Part shown: positions 31,675 to 46,014 of the stretch, piece after piece | Layout of the letters: each line of letters opens with the position of its first letter | Position numbering within the stretch: the first letter of the stretch is position 1 | DNA from: Dactylonectria macrodidyma | Lineage: Eukaryota > Ascomycota > Sordariomycetes > Hypocreales > Nectriaceae | Reading direction: 5' to 3' | NCBI GenBank assembly: GCA_020744425.1 | Contig: JAGMUV010000013.1 | Coordinates: 682,001-746,000 of the forward strand | Length of the DNA: 64,000 nucleotides | Position numbers and translations under genes: made by a program | Notes under the pieces: generated by a model | The model's database searches: none | What the model was told of the DNA's origin: nothing | The model's input: only the letters and a program-made list of their open reading frames with translations

Positions 31675-32079
31675 ATTCGAAGCGCGAGAACGGCAGGGGG
31701 GGTAGTCTTATTTTCTAGTTGACCTATTCAAATAATTTCAAAAACTGTCTTCACTGTTACCAAGAGATAGGAACTTTTCGGTCATCATGAACCGCCCAAT
31801 TCTTAGGTTCCATAGTGAGCATCCCTTTCAATGAAACCTCAACGCGTCCATCATATTTCCCAACGTTTCTCGACCCCAGTCATCGTGTACTCGTCTACTT
31901 ATCCAAAGACTTTTCTTTAAGTGCTTCAGGCACATTTGCGGCTCATAATGATACAAAGGACCAGTCATGTTCCGTTTCAAAAGTAATACATCGAGGATAG
32001 AAGGGTTAAGTCAATGTCAGTCGCCACTTATCAAGCTGCACTCTGATATCCCATATGGAAGAACCTCAGAATAGCAAAA
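31675..32079. other. intergenic between convergent genes
   Basis: 405 bp between the 3' ends of the short-chain dehydrogenase and the NACHT-ankyrin gene. No gene or repeat seen. Confidence 0.4.
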
Positions 32080-34946
32080 CTATGTAAGCTGGCATTTCGC
32101 CCCGCATGTCGCAAAAAGGGCATCAAACTCCTCCCTCATTATGGGCTTTAGTTGTCTTCTGATCTCCAAGTAGAGATGGAATGGCGGCGTGTCTTGATAC
32201 AACGCAATGGGGAGATGGTTTGTTGGTAGCAAGAAGTTAGCATCCCCAACCCTGTTCGGATCTGCGCCAGCTTTTAGCAATAGCCGGACCGCCTCCCACG
32301 ACTTATTGAGAACAGCTAATTGTAGCGGTGTCGCGGGAACATTCCTCGGGTTTGGGTCTGCGCCGGCTTCCAGCAGGTACCACATGAGGTCCGACTTTTG
32401 AGGATCCAATCCTTGAGAAGATGTGCCACGTGGAAACATGAAGTCGGACGCACATCTCAATCTCATATCGTCGTTCAACCGCGAAAGGAAGAATAGAGTT
32501 CTGCTGCTTGGCTGGAGGCTGAATCCGTTCCGAAAAAGAAACCTTACTCCATCCATTGCAAAGAGGGACACGCATGTGAGAGCAACATCGAGCAAGGTAC
32601 AATCTTGGAAAATATCAAAAGATATTCTTGAACTCATAATCTCCGATATCTCCTCAGGTCCGAATTTGCTCATATATTTTTCTGCTAGAGATCGAAGCCC
32701 CATGATCAGGAACAATGCTATTACTACAGCAGGTCCTTCGTCATCTGGATTGCCCCAGCAGGAAAGCGGTACGAGTGGCTGAAGTGATGCAAATGCGAAC
32801 AGCGGGCCACGGGCGCCCTGGGAAAGAAATCCGTTCGCAGGATCGAGCAAAGTGTATATCATCTCCGTGTGAGAGTCGTTTTTGTTAGCAATATCATAGT
32901 CAAATAGCATGGAGGGTAAGATTTCCCAACAGAAATCGAACCAGACAGATTTTGTAGGCGCTTCCGAGTCGTTTGAGCGGATGATCGAGCGTAAAGTGGT
33001 GTCAAGGTATGATAGGAATGCTTTGTCAGCCGTAGTCTGGAAATACCTCGCCGGGACGAGCTGAATTCGCTTCGAAAAAAGAAACTCCTTGACGGTATAA
33101 TGGGCCAGCTCGATTCTCCGCCCAGTGTATGTGTATGTGTCGGACCCCATCGGGGTGTTGATATCTTCGGTCCCTTGACTGACCGTGACCAAACACACAC
33201 AAATCTCCTGGAGGCTGTCTACTCCGAACAACTGGTCCTCTGGGTACTTGCTCTCCACGTCTCCCCAAAACACGGCCTCTAACAGGTTCTCGGCTGTGGC
33301 TATCGGCTCAATACCCTTTGCGCAGAGAAGCTCAAGGGCCCTATAGGCCGACTTTTTTGACTCTTCTGGAATGCTGCAAAGAATTCTCTCGTAGGTCTCG
33401 TCCAATGTCTCCGGCAGCCTAATGAGGGCCGCGCGAATGGCTGAGGGCTGGTTGAGCCTTCGGAGGATTTCCAACTGACATGCAGCCCAGCGAAACCTAT
33501 TCGGGCTCGTTAGTTTCACAAGCCAGTGCATAGATATATAATTAAAACACAACCTCACTTACATTCCTTTCGCTCCTTGCGAGAGCGCGTCTTCCACACT
33601 CTCACGAAGGTCAAGTGGCCAGCGAGTGAACTTGGGATCCGAACATAGCTCACTTTGAATGTAATGCCGAATATCCTGGTCAACATAGCAATTTGACATT
33701 GATAGAGATATAGATACCGGATGCAGGGCTCTTCGTATGTCAATTTCGTCGCGACTCGTTACCAATATGGACATGTTGCTGAATGTTTGGTCCTGAGTTA
33801 GAAGCCGGAGGAAGTCTATGAACTTGTGGCGAGATTGTGATTCATCTAGAGCATCGATGACAATAAATAGTTTGTCAAACCTTTGGCACACTAGCTTCAG
33901 TGGCCTAAGATATTCTGCCACGGATGGCCGAGTCCCAAGGGAGTAGGTTTCCTTGATTTCTGGGGGTAAGAAGTCTGCTTGCCGGCATAGCTGGCTTGTC
34001 ATCCAGCCAAGAAAAGATTCCACGTCGTTTTGGTTGGTTCGAGCATGGTAGCAATAATAATACGCATAGCCGTGTCGTTCACCAGTCCCGGGATGGCTGC
34101 ACCGAGACTTCAGACGTTCTATGACGGACGAAGCCAAGACGGTTTTCCCTGCACCTGGGATACCGTATACCCATAAGAGTTGTCTAGGTGCCTCCAGAGA
34201 TCCAGTCAGTCCACTCGACAGAGGACGAAATCCAGTCAGTGGTGTGTTCCTCGTGGAGCTCAAACGCTTGAATATGGTTTGACGACGGGTTAACCGTCAC
34301 TAGGTAACGCAATACTTTGTCGCGCTCAGCAGCTATGTTACCGACTAATGTCAGCACGATATACACTCCAGCAATCGTGAATGCCTTACCAGAGACCGAA
34401 TCTTTGAGCTCCCCCACGTCCTTTACCACACCCCTCACGCTGACCCTATACGCGTAATCTGTTAGCTTAGTATGAACTATACGATCGCCAGTAGAGCTCG
34501 ACCTACGCCATGCTCGTCTGCAAACTCAGGCTAATTGTTGCTTTGTGCGTAGCCAATTCGTTTAGTAATTTCATTGCTTTGCTTTGCTTTAGTGGCCACG
34601 CCAATGAATCCAGGCAGAGAGTCATCTTCTTTGTCTTCTTCTTTCTCCCTCCCTGGCCGTTTGACTTGCCGTCGCAACCGATCAATACCCCAAGCTCGGA
34701 TATGACTCGACGACATTCTTCAACCGGGGCGGTCAGGGAGTCACTTGACGGGCATGATCTGGGACTTTGTAGAAGGGTCTTGAGGGGATCTAGAAGCCCC
34801 TTCAAGGCAGAGGCCTCGATCAGAATGAGACTGAGGTCTCCTGGAGCGCCTTTGACGGCGCCGATATAGTGTTTGCAGATGTCGATGACCAAATCTGTCA
34901 TCTGGATAACTGCGATGACGCTGGAGACAAGGCCGAGAGCCTCCAT
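32080..34946 (-). pseudogene. STAND/NLR-type protein: HeLo-like N-terminus, NACHT, ankyrin repeats; one extra base
   Basis: Exons on the minus strand: 34946-34507, 34445-34390, 34344-33563, 33496-32080; introns 61, 45 and 66 nt, all GT..AG and in phase. The N-terminus (MEALGLVSSVIAVIQMTDLV) resembles the HeLo-like/PigL-type N-terminal domain of fungal STAND proteins. Then VNPSSNHIQAFELHEEHTTD, Walker A GIPGAGKT, Walker B LFIVIDALDE, ILVTSRDE, LPETLDETYERIL (winged-helix part), and C-terminal ankyrins (YLLEAGADPNPRNVPATPLQ, LLLKAGADPN). One surplus base near 34186 turns SGGT-RQLLW into SGGT-stop, 14 codons before Walker A. Without it the product would be about 897 aa. Such proteins act in non-self recognition and cell death. 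It is a recent null allele or an assembly error; all else is intact. Confidence 0.75.
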
Positions 34947-35156
34947 GTCGCCTGCCTTTGTGAGAATGCCGGGTTGCCCGTAGTCAAAATGGACGATAAG
35001 GATCAAGAACAAAGTAGGAGCCTACCACTTGGCTGGAGAACAAATTGCTGGGACGAGGTGGCTTCCAGACTTCAGAAGGGGAGATGTTTGATGAGTTAGG
35101 TGAAGGATAGAGAAGCTTCCAGGTTGCGAAATTGCGAGGGTGGGCTGAGGCGTAGG

Positions 35157-35191
35157 CTACGGTCGCACATTACTACATGGGTGATATAACC
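35157..35191 (+). repeat. left terminal inverted repeat of the outer transposon
   Basis: Matches the reverse complement of 46556-46590 with a single mismatch (position 31). Preceded by tagg. Confidence 0.9.
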
Positions 35192-38100
35192 CTTTTGGGA
35201 AGCCTTAACTATGTGGAAATACTTAGTAATTTTATAGGCCCTTATAAGACTATAGTACTGTATACTATTCAGAAGGTATCTCTTTATTTAGATAGTATGT
35301 CTACTAGGGAATATATTATAATAATTCCTAGTAATGTATTATAATTCTTCTATTCGCATATCTATACTAGCTTTAATACTCAGACTATTGCTAACCTATA
35401 GCTATTATAGGCTATCCTATCTATTCCTTAAGTAAGCTTAGGTCTATTTATTATAAGATTATATAACTAACCTTATCTTATATATAGATATGCCTAATTA
35501 TATCTTATTATAGATATATCCTAATATTTTAAAGACTGTGGCCCCTAAATCGTACTAATAGAGCTATGATTTTATTTGTAATAGCTACTTAAAGTCGAAT
35601 CTATATTTATATTATAGGAGATGTTAGCTAATGAGTATCTCTATTTTTAATAGTTTGCTAGTCCTGTTTTAAGACGTTAAGACAGCTTCTACCTCCTCCG
35701 CTATACAGTCTATTAACCTAATAGCCTCTGATCGTTCTATGCCCTTATAGACAATCTTCACTAGCTCTAGAGATAACCCTAGCCATATCCTTACAGTATC
35801 GCAGCCCGCTATGTATTAAGATGCTAAACTTACCTAGAGTTAGATCGCGAGGGGCATGAAGGCGAGCTTATTATAACTTAGTGAGGCTATGGCTAAATAG
35901 AGCTAAAATAAGAGTAGATAGAAGATCTCAATATACCTTACTATCTTCCTTATGAGGCCTGACCTATAGAAAATACTAGATAAAGATAAAGAGCCTTAGT
36001 AGTCTTTAACTAAAGAGCTACTAAAGGTCGCTTTATGCCCCTTTATTAATAAGGAACTATCTTTACCTATCTACTTTTAGTTTAATAATATCTTCTTTTC
36101 TTAGTTTAAGGACAAGCCTGCTTTTTCTTTTATTCTTTAATTTAATAAGAGACTCATTTAGAATGCTTATATTAAAGAGAGTATTATAGAGCTAAGCGAC
36201 TTCAGCTAGGAGAGATAGACAGTTATAAAGCTTTTTAGCAAGGACTGCCCTTTTCATTTTAGTAAAATAGAGGGCAGATATCTCCTTTTCCTTATTTTTT
36301 ATAAGCTATTGCCTTTTTAACTATAAGTCCCAGTCCTTTATTATATTAAGATACTAAGGTTAGCTATAAAGCTATTTAAAAAGGAGAAGGGAATTAAAAA
36401 GAGCTAATTAAGACTGAAGTAAAGGTATAGCTAGCCTTATTAATTAGGAGCGAGTTTAACTCACCTTCCTTAAGCCCCTCTCTAAGCTCAGTTCTACTTC
36501 CTTTAAGAGCTAGTATAGAAGACTAGATTAAGGTTATTACTAGTAATGTAGATAAGACTCGCATAGATTAGAAACGAGCTTAAGACTCTATAAGCTTAGC
36601 ACTCTTAGTAAAGGTAGAGGATAAGGAGCTTTTAGCTAGTCCTACTTTTACTACTTATAGTCCTATTACTAGAACCTAAGGAGTTAATATAAGGAAGCTA
36701 AGTAGTTAGTATCTTTATAAATAGGTAAGGAAATAATAGTTACTTTAGCTTAAATTAACCTAAATCCCCTATTAGCTTATTTATACTATTAATAATATTA
36801 CTAAGTAGCTTAGTTCTAAAAAGACTATTACTAATAGGCTTAAGGTAGTTTTACTTAAGGAGTTAAAGCTAAAGTATTATTAATTAGCTTTTAAGTATAA
36901 TAGAGTATTTTTTTTATATATAAATCTCTTTTACTTTCTAACTAGACTCTTTAAAATACTTAATACTAGACTTACTCTATAGTTAAGATGAATTTAAATC
37001 TTATTTCTAAGCTATAAGTAGATTATAAAGTATAATTACTTATAATTAAGCTCTTTATTTAATTAACTATTAAACTGAAGATCCTAAAGCTATTAATTAT
37101 ACTAATCTGTTATTATTAAGTTAAGAAGATTGTCTATATTAATAGAATTAATAGTAACTATTATCTAAGTAAGTCTATCTTAAGCTACAGGCTTTAAATA
37201 GACTGCTTAATTCTTTACTTTGCTTATATTATATAGATCTATTAGGATCCTAGTAATAAGATACTCTCTATTCTTCTATAGCTAGATATAATAGCTATTT
37301 TATATCTTTATAAAGTCTATAATCTTCTAATAGATCATAGGTCTATAAAGAGCATATATTATAATTTAGTAAGTAAGATAGTTTAATTAGAAAAGGCTAC
37401 TATTAATTAGCTTATATAAGAACGCAATCTAGTACTAACTAATATCTTTAAATAGCTTTTCTTATTAAGACTTAATCTATTAGTTTAATATACTTAGGCT
37501 TTAGATATAATAAGAGCTTAGTCTTACTCTCTACTTATAGACTTATTAGTTATTATTTTTAATAATATATTAAAACTCTATTTAATTAAGGTTAGTAAGA
37601 ATCGCTTAGGCTCTGGCTTAAAGAAGAGTCTTAATACTATAATCTAAGTAAATAAAAAGAAAGCAGAACCCTAAGTATAATACAGTCTATAAAAACTATT
37701 TAAATAAACTTAATATAATTATATTCCTCTTATTAATATATATTTAGATAATAGCTCTTAAGTATATATTAATATAAGTATAGATAGAAAAGCTAAAGTT
37801 TTTAAGCTTTTTATATCTATTAAAAGACTATATAAAGTTAGGCCTAGGAATCTAAAAGTTCTTCTAGTACTTTTAATTAATAAAGCATCTTTATTTAGCC
37901 CGCTTCTTCTATTTAAAGTTCATTTAGTACTTATAATATAAAGTATTCTAACTAATAAGGATGCTAGTATAAATATAGATATAGTAATATAAATACCCCT
38001 TACTAAATCCTTTAATACTTAAAGACTAATAGTTATTTTAGAAGAGGAACTCTCTTACTTTTTAAATAGCTTCTTACTATTTAGCTAGATCTTAGAAGCG

Positions 38101-38335
38101 CCGCTTTATACTATACTTTAAATAATACTCTTATATAGTCTGCTTAGAGATCTTAATATTATATTACTTAAGATTATAAATAATAGAAGTATTATTATAT
38201 TTATATTAATAGAAGTAGTCTTTAATTAGCTTAATAAAGGTATTAGTATTAATCTTTAAGTAAAGGGAGGAGTACTTCTAAGCACTTTATTCTATTAACC
38301 TCCTTTTCAGGGTTCTGACATTAAGTATGTGCTCA
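35192..38335. other. RIP-mutated body of the outer transposon, left part
   Basis: About 3.1 kb of AT-rich sequence, stops in all six frames every few codons, no ORF of 60 codons. It should hold the remains of the transposase, but I could not recognise a catalytic motif. Confidence 0.6.
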
Positions 38336-38510
38336 TATAAGGGTTAGTCTGTTAAGGCGTCACACAAGAGGTCTGAAGGTAGGTATAGGGTGGTGTATAA
38401 GCATTCACTTAGCGAGTGCTTAGCTAGCCCTCGCTAAAGAGCTAGTCTAGCCTATATTATATAGCCTCTTATTTAATAAGACTATAGCTCTATCAGCCCT
38501 AACTCTTATA
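38336..38510 (-). repeat. left (3') LTR of the nested retrotransposon
   Basis: Aligns over its full 175 bp with 46015-46189; shared blocks include ggtctgaaggtaggtata and agctagccctcgct. Most differences are C/T or G/A transitions, this copy carrying more T and A. Confidence 0.9.
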
Positions 38511-39990
38511 ATTATCTCCCTCTCTCTTAAGCCTTATTCTAAAGTATAATTCTTATGCTTTTATTATTAAAGTAATAAGGTTATTATTTATCTATACATT
38601 TAGTGTATATTTACTATATATTATAGAGTATAAATAATAGGAATTATAAGTCTAGTATTTATTATTAGTCTAAGTATTTGGCTAGTATTTGCTAATTATA
38701 TAGCCTTACTTTACTTAAATTATAGTATTTCTATTCTTTATACTATTTATAATTATTATTTTCCTTTCTTTAGCTTTATATAATTTTATATACTTATCTT
38801 CTTACTATATTCTTTCTTTCTTACTTATATATACTCTCTTATTATCTTCTCTCTCTTCTTTACTCTTTTTATTTACTAATTATTCTATATTTATTTATTA
38901 AGTATTTACTATAATATCATTCTTTATAATTATTATAAAGGTCTTATTATAATATAAATCTTAGATTAATATTAAATATATATTTTTAAATAATCAGTTT
39001 TTAAAAATACTAAAAGATAAAGTTCTTTATTCTTATTATATAAAGTAAAAATACTATTCTTTTAATTATATTTATATATATAGCTTTTTATCTTCTTAGT
39101 ATACTATTTATAAAGTAGTAAAGTAAAAGTATAGTATAATAAGTCTTTCTAGGTTTTTATTAAGTATTTACTATATATTTAATATATTATTAGATTCTTA
39201 CTAAACTTATCCTTACTATTTAATAATATTAGAACTTCTTTTATTATTAAAGTTAGTATAATTAGAATAAGAATAATATAAATACTCTTAATAATCTTAA
39301 GTATTAAAAGATTTATTAATTTATAAAAGCTATTATTATTATTTAATATTATATTTTTACTTTTATTAAGAACTTAATAAATACTCATTTTATAAATAGT
39401 AATTATCCTTCTTTAGTATATTAAAAGGCTTTATATTTTATATAATTTATAAAGTTATAAACTGATTTTATTATATATTTCTTTTTTACTTTTATATATT
39501 TAAATTAATATATATTTAATTAAATCTATTATTTAATATTTTTAAAAAAAAGCTATTTAAGTATTCTAAGTTTATTACTCTTCTTTATTACTATAAGCCT
39601 ACTTAAACTATTACTCTTTATTCTATATTTACTTATTTTATAGTTATTAAAAAGATATTTATATATTCTATACTTATTAAAAGATCTTTAGCTAAGTATT
39701 CTAAAGATTTTAATAATAATATTAAAATAGCTATTAAGAAATATTATAAGAATCCTACTTTTAAAGCACTTATCTTATTTTCTAGCGCTCTTCCTATTTA
39801 TTATAATACTACTAGCACTCTCTTTATTATTAAGCTACTAACTCTTTATTAACTATGCTACACTTGCTTACTATCTTCTATTATTAAGTCTCCCTTTATT
39901 TATAATAATAAAAGCAAAGCATCTCTTTATATTAAAGTAAAGGCATTTATAGCTTAGGCTAAGGCTATTATTATAATTACTCTCCCTTTA

Positions 39991-40966
39991 CTTACTATAC
40001 TCTTAGTAAATATAAATAATACTTTTTGCTCTTATTATAGCTATTAAGTAAAGAAGTCTTATAACTAAGTATTATCTTTAGTTTTATAATTCTAATTCTA
40101 GTTTATAATTTTAATTTATAATTACTTTAGCTTAAGTATTAGTTAGTTTTATTAAGTACTTAGTTTATTTTAAATAATACTAATTACTTAATAAGCTATT
40201 AGTATGCTTTTAGTATATCTTTAATTATTTATTATTCTATTTTTTATAATTATATTTTTTCTATTTATAGTATTAATAAATAGCTTTTTATATATTTTTT
40301 AAGTATTAGAATAGTTTTTAAGTATTATATTCTATTAGCTAATTTACTTATTTAATTAAATAAAATATATTTTCTTTAGTCTTTTTATTTAAAATAATCT
40401 CTTCTATTTTTTATTTATTTTTCTCTTCTTCTAGGTCTAGGAGGTTTACTAAGTAGTTACTATACTTTTAATAAGCTTCTTACTATACTCTTAGTAAATA
40501 TAAATAATACTTTTTGCTCTTATTATAGCTATTAAGTAAAGAAGTCTTATAACTAAGTATTATCTTTAGTTTTATAATTCTAATTCTAGTTTATAATTTT
40601 AATTTATAATTACTTTAGCTTAAGTATTAGTTAGTTTTATTAAGTACTTAGTTTATTTTAAATAATACTAATTACTTAATAAGCTATTAGTATGCTTTTA
40701 GTATATCTTTAATTATTTATTATTCTATTTTTTATAATTATATTTTTTCTATTTATAGTATTAATAAATAGCTTTTTATATATTTTTTAAGTATTAGAAT
40801 AGTTTTTAAGTATTATATTCTATTAGCTAATTTACTTATTTAATTAAATAAAATATATTTTCTTTAGTCTTTTTATTTAAAATAATCTCTTCTATTTTTT
40901 ATTTATTTTTCTCTTCTTCTAGGTCTAGGAGGTTTACTAAGTAGTTACTATACTTTTAATAAGCTT
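39991..40966. repeat. exact 488-bp tandem duplication inside the nested element
   Basis: 39991-40478 and 40479-40966 read the same, base by base; no mismatch found. Both copies are fully AT-rich, so the duplication arose after most RIP mutation, or it is an assembly artefact. Confidence 0.85.
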
Positions 40967-43294
40967 CTAGCTATAGTTCTAAAAGCACTATAAAGAATAT
41001 ATTATATATTTAATAGTATTATTATAGTAAGTATACTTAATATACTTACTTTCTAACTCACTTTATAATAATAACTTTAATATACTTAAGTATTAGTTTC
41101 TTATTTTTAAATTAGAAGTTATATATAAATAATCTTATGATTTATCCTTTATAGTATTCTTACTTAATATATCTCTTATTATAAGCTTTTACTTATACTT
41201 CTATTACTTAAGCCTAACTCTCTTAAGCTTTAGTATATACTTACTAAATATTTTCTATATATTTAGTAATACTTTATACTTATATCTTTAAATATTTTAA
41301 AATATAGTTTACTATTTTTAAATAGTAATTATATAGTGCTTATATTAGAGAGACTCTTATTATATTATACTAACTATTATTATATATAAACTTAGCTTTT
41401 ACTAACTATATTACTTATTTTTTTAATGCATTTTCTATAAAGATATAAAAGTATTTCTTAAGTAATTAGTTTATTCTTTTAGTTTACTTATCTATTTATA
41501 AATAGTATATAGTAAATAGTTAGTAATAGGTTACTTATTCTTTTATTAAGTTAGCTTAGAATTAACTTATAAATAGCTTATCTCTATTACTAATAATGCT
41601 TTTTAATATACTAAATTTATATTTAACTTATTTATATAATACTTATATAAATTATATAGTAATTATTATCTTCTTATATAGAATAAAGATTATATACTTA
41701 GTTATATAGTATACTATAATTAAGATAGTATTATATTACTTACTATTTACTTAAGCACTATTTAATAACTTTATAATAAAATCTATAGAAATTTCTTAAA
41801 AGGAATTTACTAGTATTAATAATAGTTATAGCTTTTTATATAACCTATATCTAAGTATAAAGATATTATAGTATTTCTTATATCTAGTAGTATAGTTTAT
41901 AATATTCTTATTAATTCAGTTTTAATAGAATTTTCTACTAATTAATTCTAATATCTTAGCTTTTCTTATATACTTAGCTCTTAAATTATTATAATAGTAT
42001 TAAAGGATTTCTATCCTTAATATCTCTTTTATAAGAATAATAAGTCTGCCTTTATAGAATAAAGTGCTGTTTTTATTATAATAATAAGTTTCTATCTTCC
42101 TAGCTATTTACTAAACCCTTACTAATTATTATTAATAGAAATGATTATTAGCTTATAGTCTTTAAACTAATTCTTCTAACTTTATTAATAGTTATAATAA
42201 AAATGCTATTTTACTTATTATAAGCTCCTTTATAATTAGGCATAAGATGTATTATTCTAAATTAATAACCTTAGCTTTAGATAAGTCCTCTTAGCTTCTA
42301 TAAGCAGCTAGCTTTTACTAAGCAGTCTTTATATATTTATTAGTCTTTTAGCTTATTATTCTAGCTCTTATAATTATAAAGATTAATACTATATGCATCT
42401 AATCTTCCTTAGTTTTATTATACTAATTCTAATTATAGAATAAGAGTACTTACTACTTAACTTAACTTATAGGGCTTATTAGGCTTATTTATATTACTTA
42501 AATGTATGCTTTTATGACTTTTATTTATCCTTTAAAGTTACTAATTATTTAATAAATGTTTAATAAAAGCTCTTTTAATAAAGTTTAGCTTATTAGCTAA
42601 GGTTAGGAGTATATTATTATATATTATCTTCTTTTTTATATAGTTAGATCTATAAAATAGTCTATTAGCTAGATTATACTTTCTTAGTTTATATTTAATA
42701 TTAAAGTTAAAGAGTGCTAATTTATATACTTACCTAGCTAGCCTGCTTCTTAAGTCTTTAGCTAATACTTTAATTACTCTTTTAAGAGCTATATAATTTA
42801 TTAAAAGGAGGAATTTCTTAGAAAGTCTTAATAAGTAGTAACTCTAGTTCTTAAGGCTCTTAATAATAACTAGAAGTTCTTATTAACTAATGCTCTAGTA
42901 TTACTTAATATCTATTAGTTTCTAAGACTAATATATAACTAGTCTTTATTATTCTTTATATAATTAGATTAAAATACTAGAAACTGCCTTTAGAAAAGCA
43001 TCTATCTTTACCTTAGTTCTTCTTACTAGGTCCTAGTATTAGAAAATACTTATTAAATAAAAGGCAGATCTTAGTATTTAGAATACTATATCTTAATCTT
43101 CTTTTTATATAAAGGGTTTCTTATTCTTTATAGTCTTTAATAGCTTTATTAATAGTACTATTTAATAAGAGTATTCTAGAATGAACTTCTTATAGAAGTT
43201 ATAAAATCTTAGAAAGACTTATATATCTTTAATACTCTTTAGCGCTTACTACTTAATAATTACTTATACCTTACTTAGTTCTATCTTTAGTCTT

Positions 43295-43475
43295 TTCTAA
43301 GTAATTATATACTTAAGGAATTTAACCTCCTTTTAATAAAAAGCGTACTTTAATAGCTTTATATAAAGCTAGAAGGTTTTTAATCTTTAGAAGACCTCTT
43401 TTAAATCCTTAGTATATTATTCTTATATTTATAAGTATATTATAATATTATCTAAGTATATTATATAATAAGTAT
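43295..43475 (-). pseudogene. reverse-transcriptase remnant of the nested element
   Basis: On the minus strand 43458-43447 reads Y-L-D-N, the mutated form of the Y-L-D-D active site (GAT to AAT is a RIP-type transition), followed by IIIY. 117 bases downstream comes EVKFLKYIIT (43330-43301), matching the conserved E-V-x-F-L-G-Y segment of Ty3/gypsy reverse transcriptases at the normal distance of about 39 codons. Stop codons interrupt both. Confidence 0.75.
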
Positions 43476-46014
43476 TAAGTAATCTAGTAAGTATTTAATT
43501 AATATATATTTAGAAAGTAGTAAGTATATTAATTAGTCTAAAGAGTATAACTATATATTTAAAGTAATTATATTTTATATAAAATACTATCTTTTATTAG
43601 TCTTCCTTTTTAATTTAGATATAATAATAAGTATTATAAATATTAATTTTAAAGATCTATTTTATTTTAATAAGTCTATTAAGTAATTTACTAATTAATA
43701 ATAGAAGATAATAGTTCTTAATAATAATTATATTTAAATTATAATAATTAATATATATTTTAATACTTTTATCCTTTTTAAGAATAAATAGGACTAGAGC
43801 TCTTACTTTATTAATTAAGCTATTTACTTAACTAATTTCTATATTCTTAATAAGATAATTATAAATAATCTTTACTTACTTTTTATTAATAAAGTATATT
43901 ATCTTTAAAAGAGGCTCTTTACTTTCTATTAGTTTAATAGAGTATTTTACTCTTTCTAAGAGTAATAACTTCTTTACTTTAGCTTTACTAAAGATCTTTC
44001 ATTCTGATTTAAGTTTAAATAATAGTATACTAATCCCTTCTTTATTCTCTTTTCTAAGAGTAAGTAATAGCTGCTTATTTAGTACTAATATACTATATAT
44101 ATATATATAATATATGCCTTTTTATTATTTATAATAAGGTCTTTTATAAAAGAGTTAGAATCTTATATTAAAACTGCTTTATAATACTATATATTTATAT
44201 ATATATTAATTATAATGCCTTTTTAGTTTATAATCTTTCTTACTAATAGTAAGTTACTTATTCCTTTAGGTTAGTTCTATAAGGCTTTTATAAATAAATA
44301 TCTTATTTTCCTTACTAACCCTTAGTAATTAAAGAAGAAGAATATTACTTAATATACTTATAGTATAGGATAAGTAATTCTATTAAAGCCTACTAGCTTT
44401 AAGGCTTATTAATCTAATATAAGTTTAAGGCTTAGCTTTTATATTAGCTTCTTACTAATTAAGCTAATTTCTATAGCTATATTTATATTTACTTTAACCT
44501 TATATTTATTATATACTTAGAGAATGATTACTTATCTTTAAGTAATTAGACTGATTAATATAAGACGTGGTTTTAATATAAGGATTATATTTTTAGACCT
44601 TATACTTAGTTATTTTCTAATGAATTAATCTTTTTAACTTTTATACTAAATTATTATATAATTACTATTTTCTAATAGCCTTCTTAGTTCTATTTACTAA
44701 GAGCTCTCTTAGTTATTATACACTTACTAGTAAAATGGCCTTTCTTATTATAATTATAGTACTAAATATAGGAATTATTTCTTAGCTTTACTAAGTACTT
44801 ACTATACTCTTATTAGCTGCTTAATTCTAAATAATTAGAGTAGTTACTTCTTCTTTTACCTTTTATTAAGTTTCTTTATCTTTATAGAGTATAGGGTCTG
44901 CTTTATAGTATATGTATTAAGGTCTTTAGTATATATCTTTTCTATAGCCTTTTTTACTTACTATTAAAGTAGTTTCTCTTCTTACTTTAGCTTAAGAGTA
45001 TATCCTTATATTAGCTATAAGGTTACTATAGTTATTATACTTTTAATATAAGTTCTCTAGCTTATAAAATATTAATTTATATCTTTTAAATATCTTTTTT
45101 AACTCTATTTTAGAGTTTATAATAGTATTATAATATAAGTATTTTATCTTCTTCTAAGTCCTTTATTTTTAATAAGGAATATAAGGATCTTTATATATTA
45201 AAGTATTCTATTAGTAATTAATTAAAGAGCTATTAAAGAGCTATAAGCTCTTTATATAATTTAACCTCCTTTTACTTAAGGTTTATATAAAGCTTCTTTA
45301 AAAAGGCTATAAATTAGTTCTATATAGAATATATAAAGTTCCTTAAGTAATCTCTTTACTAAGTTTATAATAATAAAGAGAGTTTAATTATAAATTAAAA
45401 GATCTTCTAATGTATTCTAATAAATACTTAGAGATTATTTACTATTTTTATTACTTCTATTTAATTATTAATTTAAACTTTATTAGCCTTTTTACTTAAT
45501 ATTATATAAGGATAATATAGTAATTTATTATCTTCTTTAAGGTCTTTCTTATTTAAGCCTTTAATAAATTATTCTAATAATTTCTTTTAAAAATATTAGT
45601 CTTATTCTTATTATTATATTATAATATAAAAAAGTAATTATATTCTATTACTATTATTCTTAGAACTTAATTATAAACTTTTTAATAAATACTTAATTAT
45701 TAATTATTAAATTATAAATAATAGTAATTCTTTATAAAAGCTATCTTTATAAAATATATAAAGTAGCCTTATTTTAATTTCTTCTTAAATTAAATAATTA
45801 ATTAGATTATATTCTAATTAAAGTCTTTTATTATCTACGATTAATAGTTCAAAGTTTTTCTTAGCTTCGTTTTATATAGGGTTTTAAGTAAATAGTCCTA
45901 TATTCATTCACAGTTCGCTTATCGCTCGCTTAGCGATGCCTGGGTTCAGTAGTGTATTCCTTCTTATCTTATGTAATACGTTAATAATCCGCTAGGATAT
46001 AGAAGTAAACGAAT

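Noticed and set aside
38336..38510. LTR pair read as plus-strand element
   Set aside because: Reverse-transcriptase remnants and the purine tract are on the minus strand.
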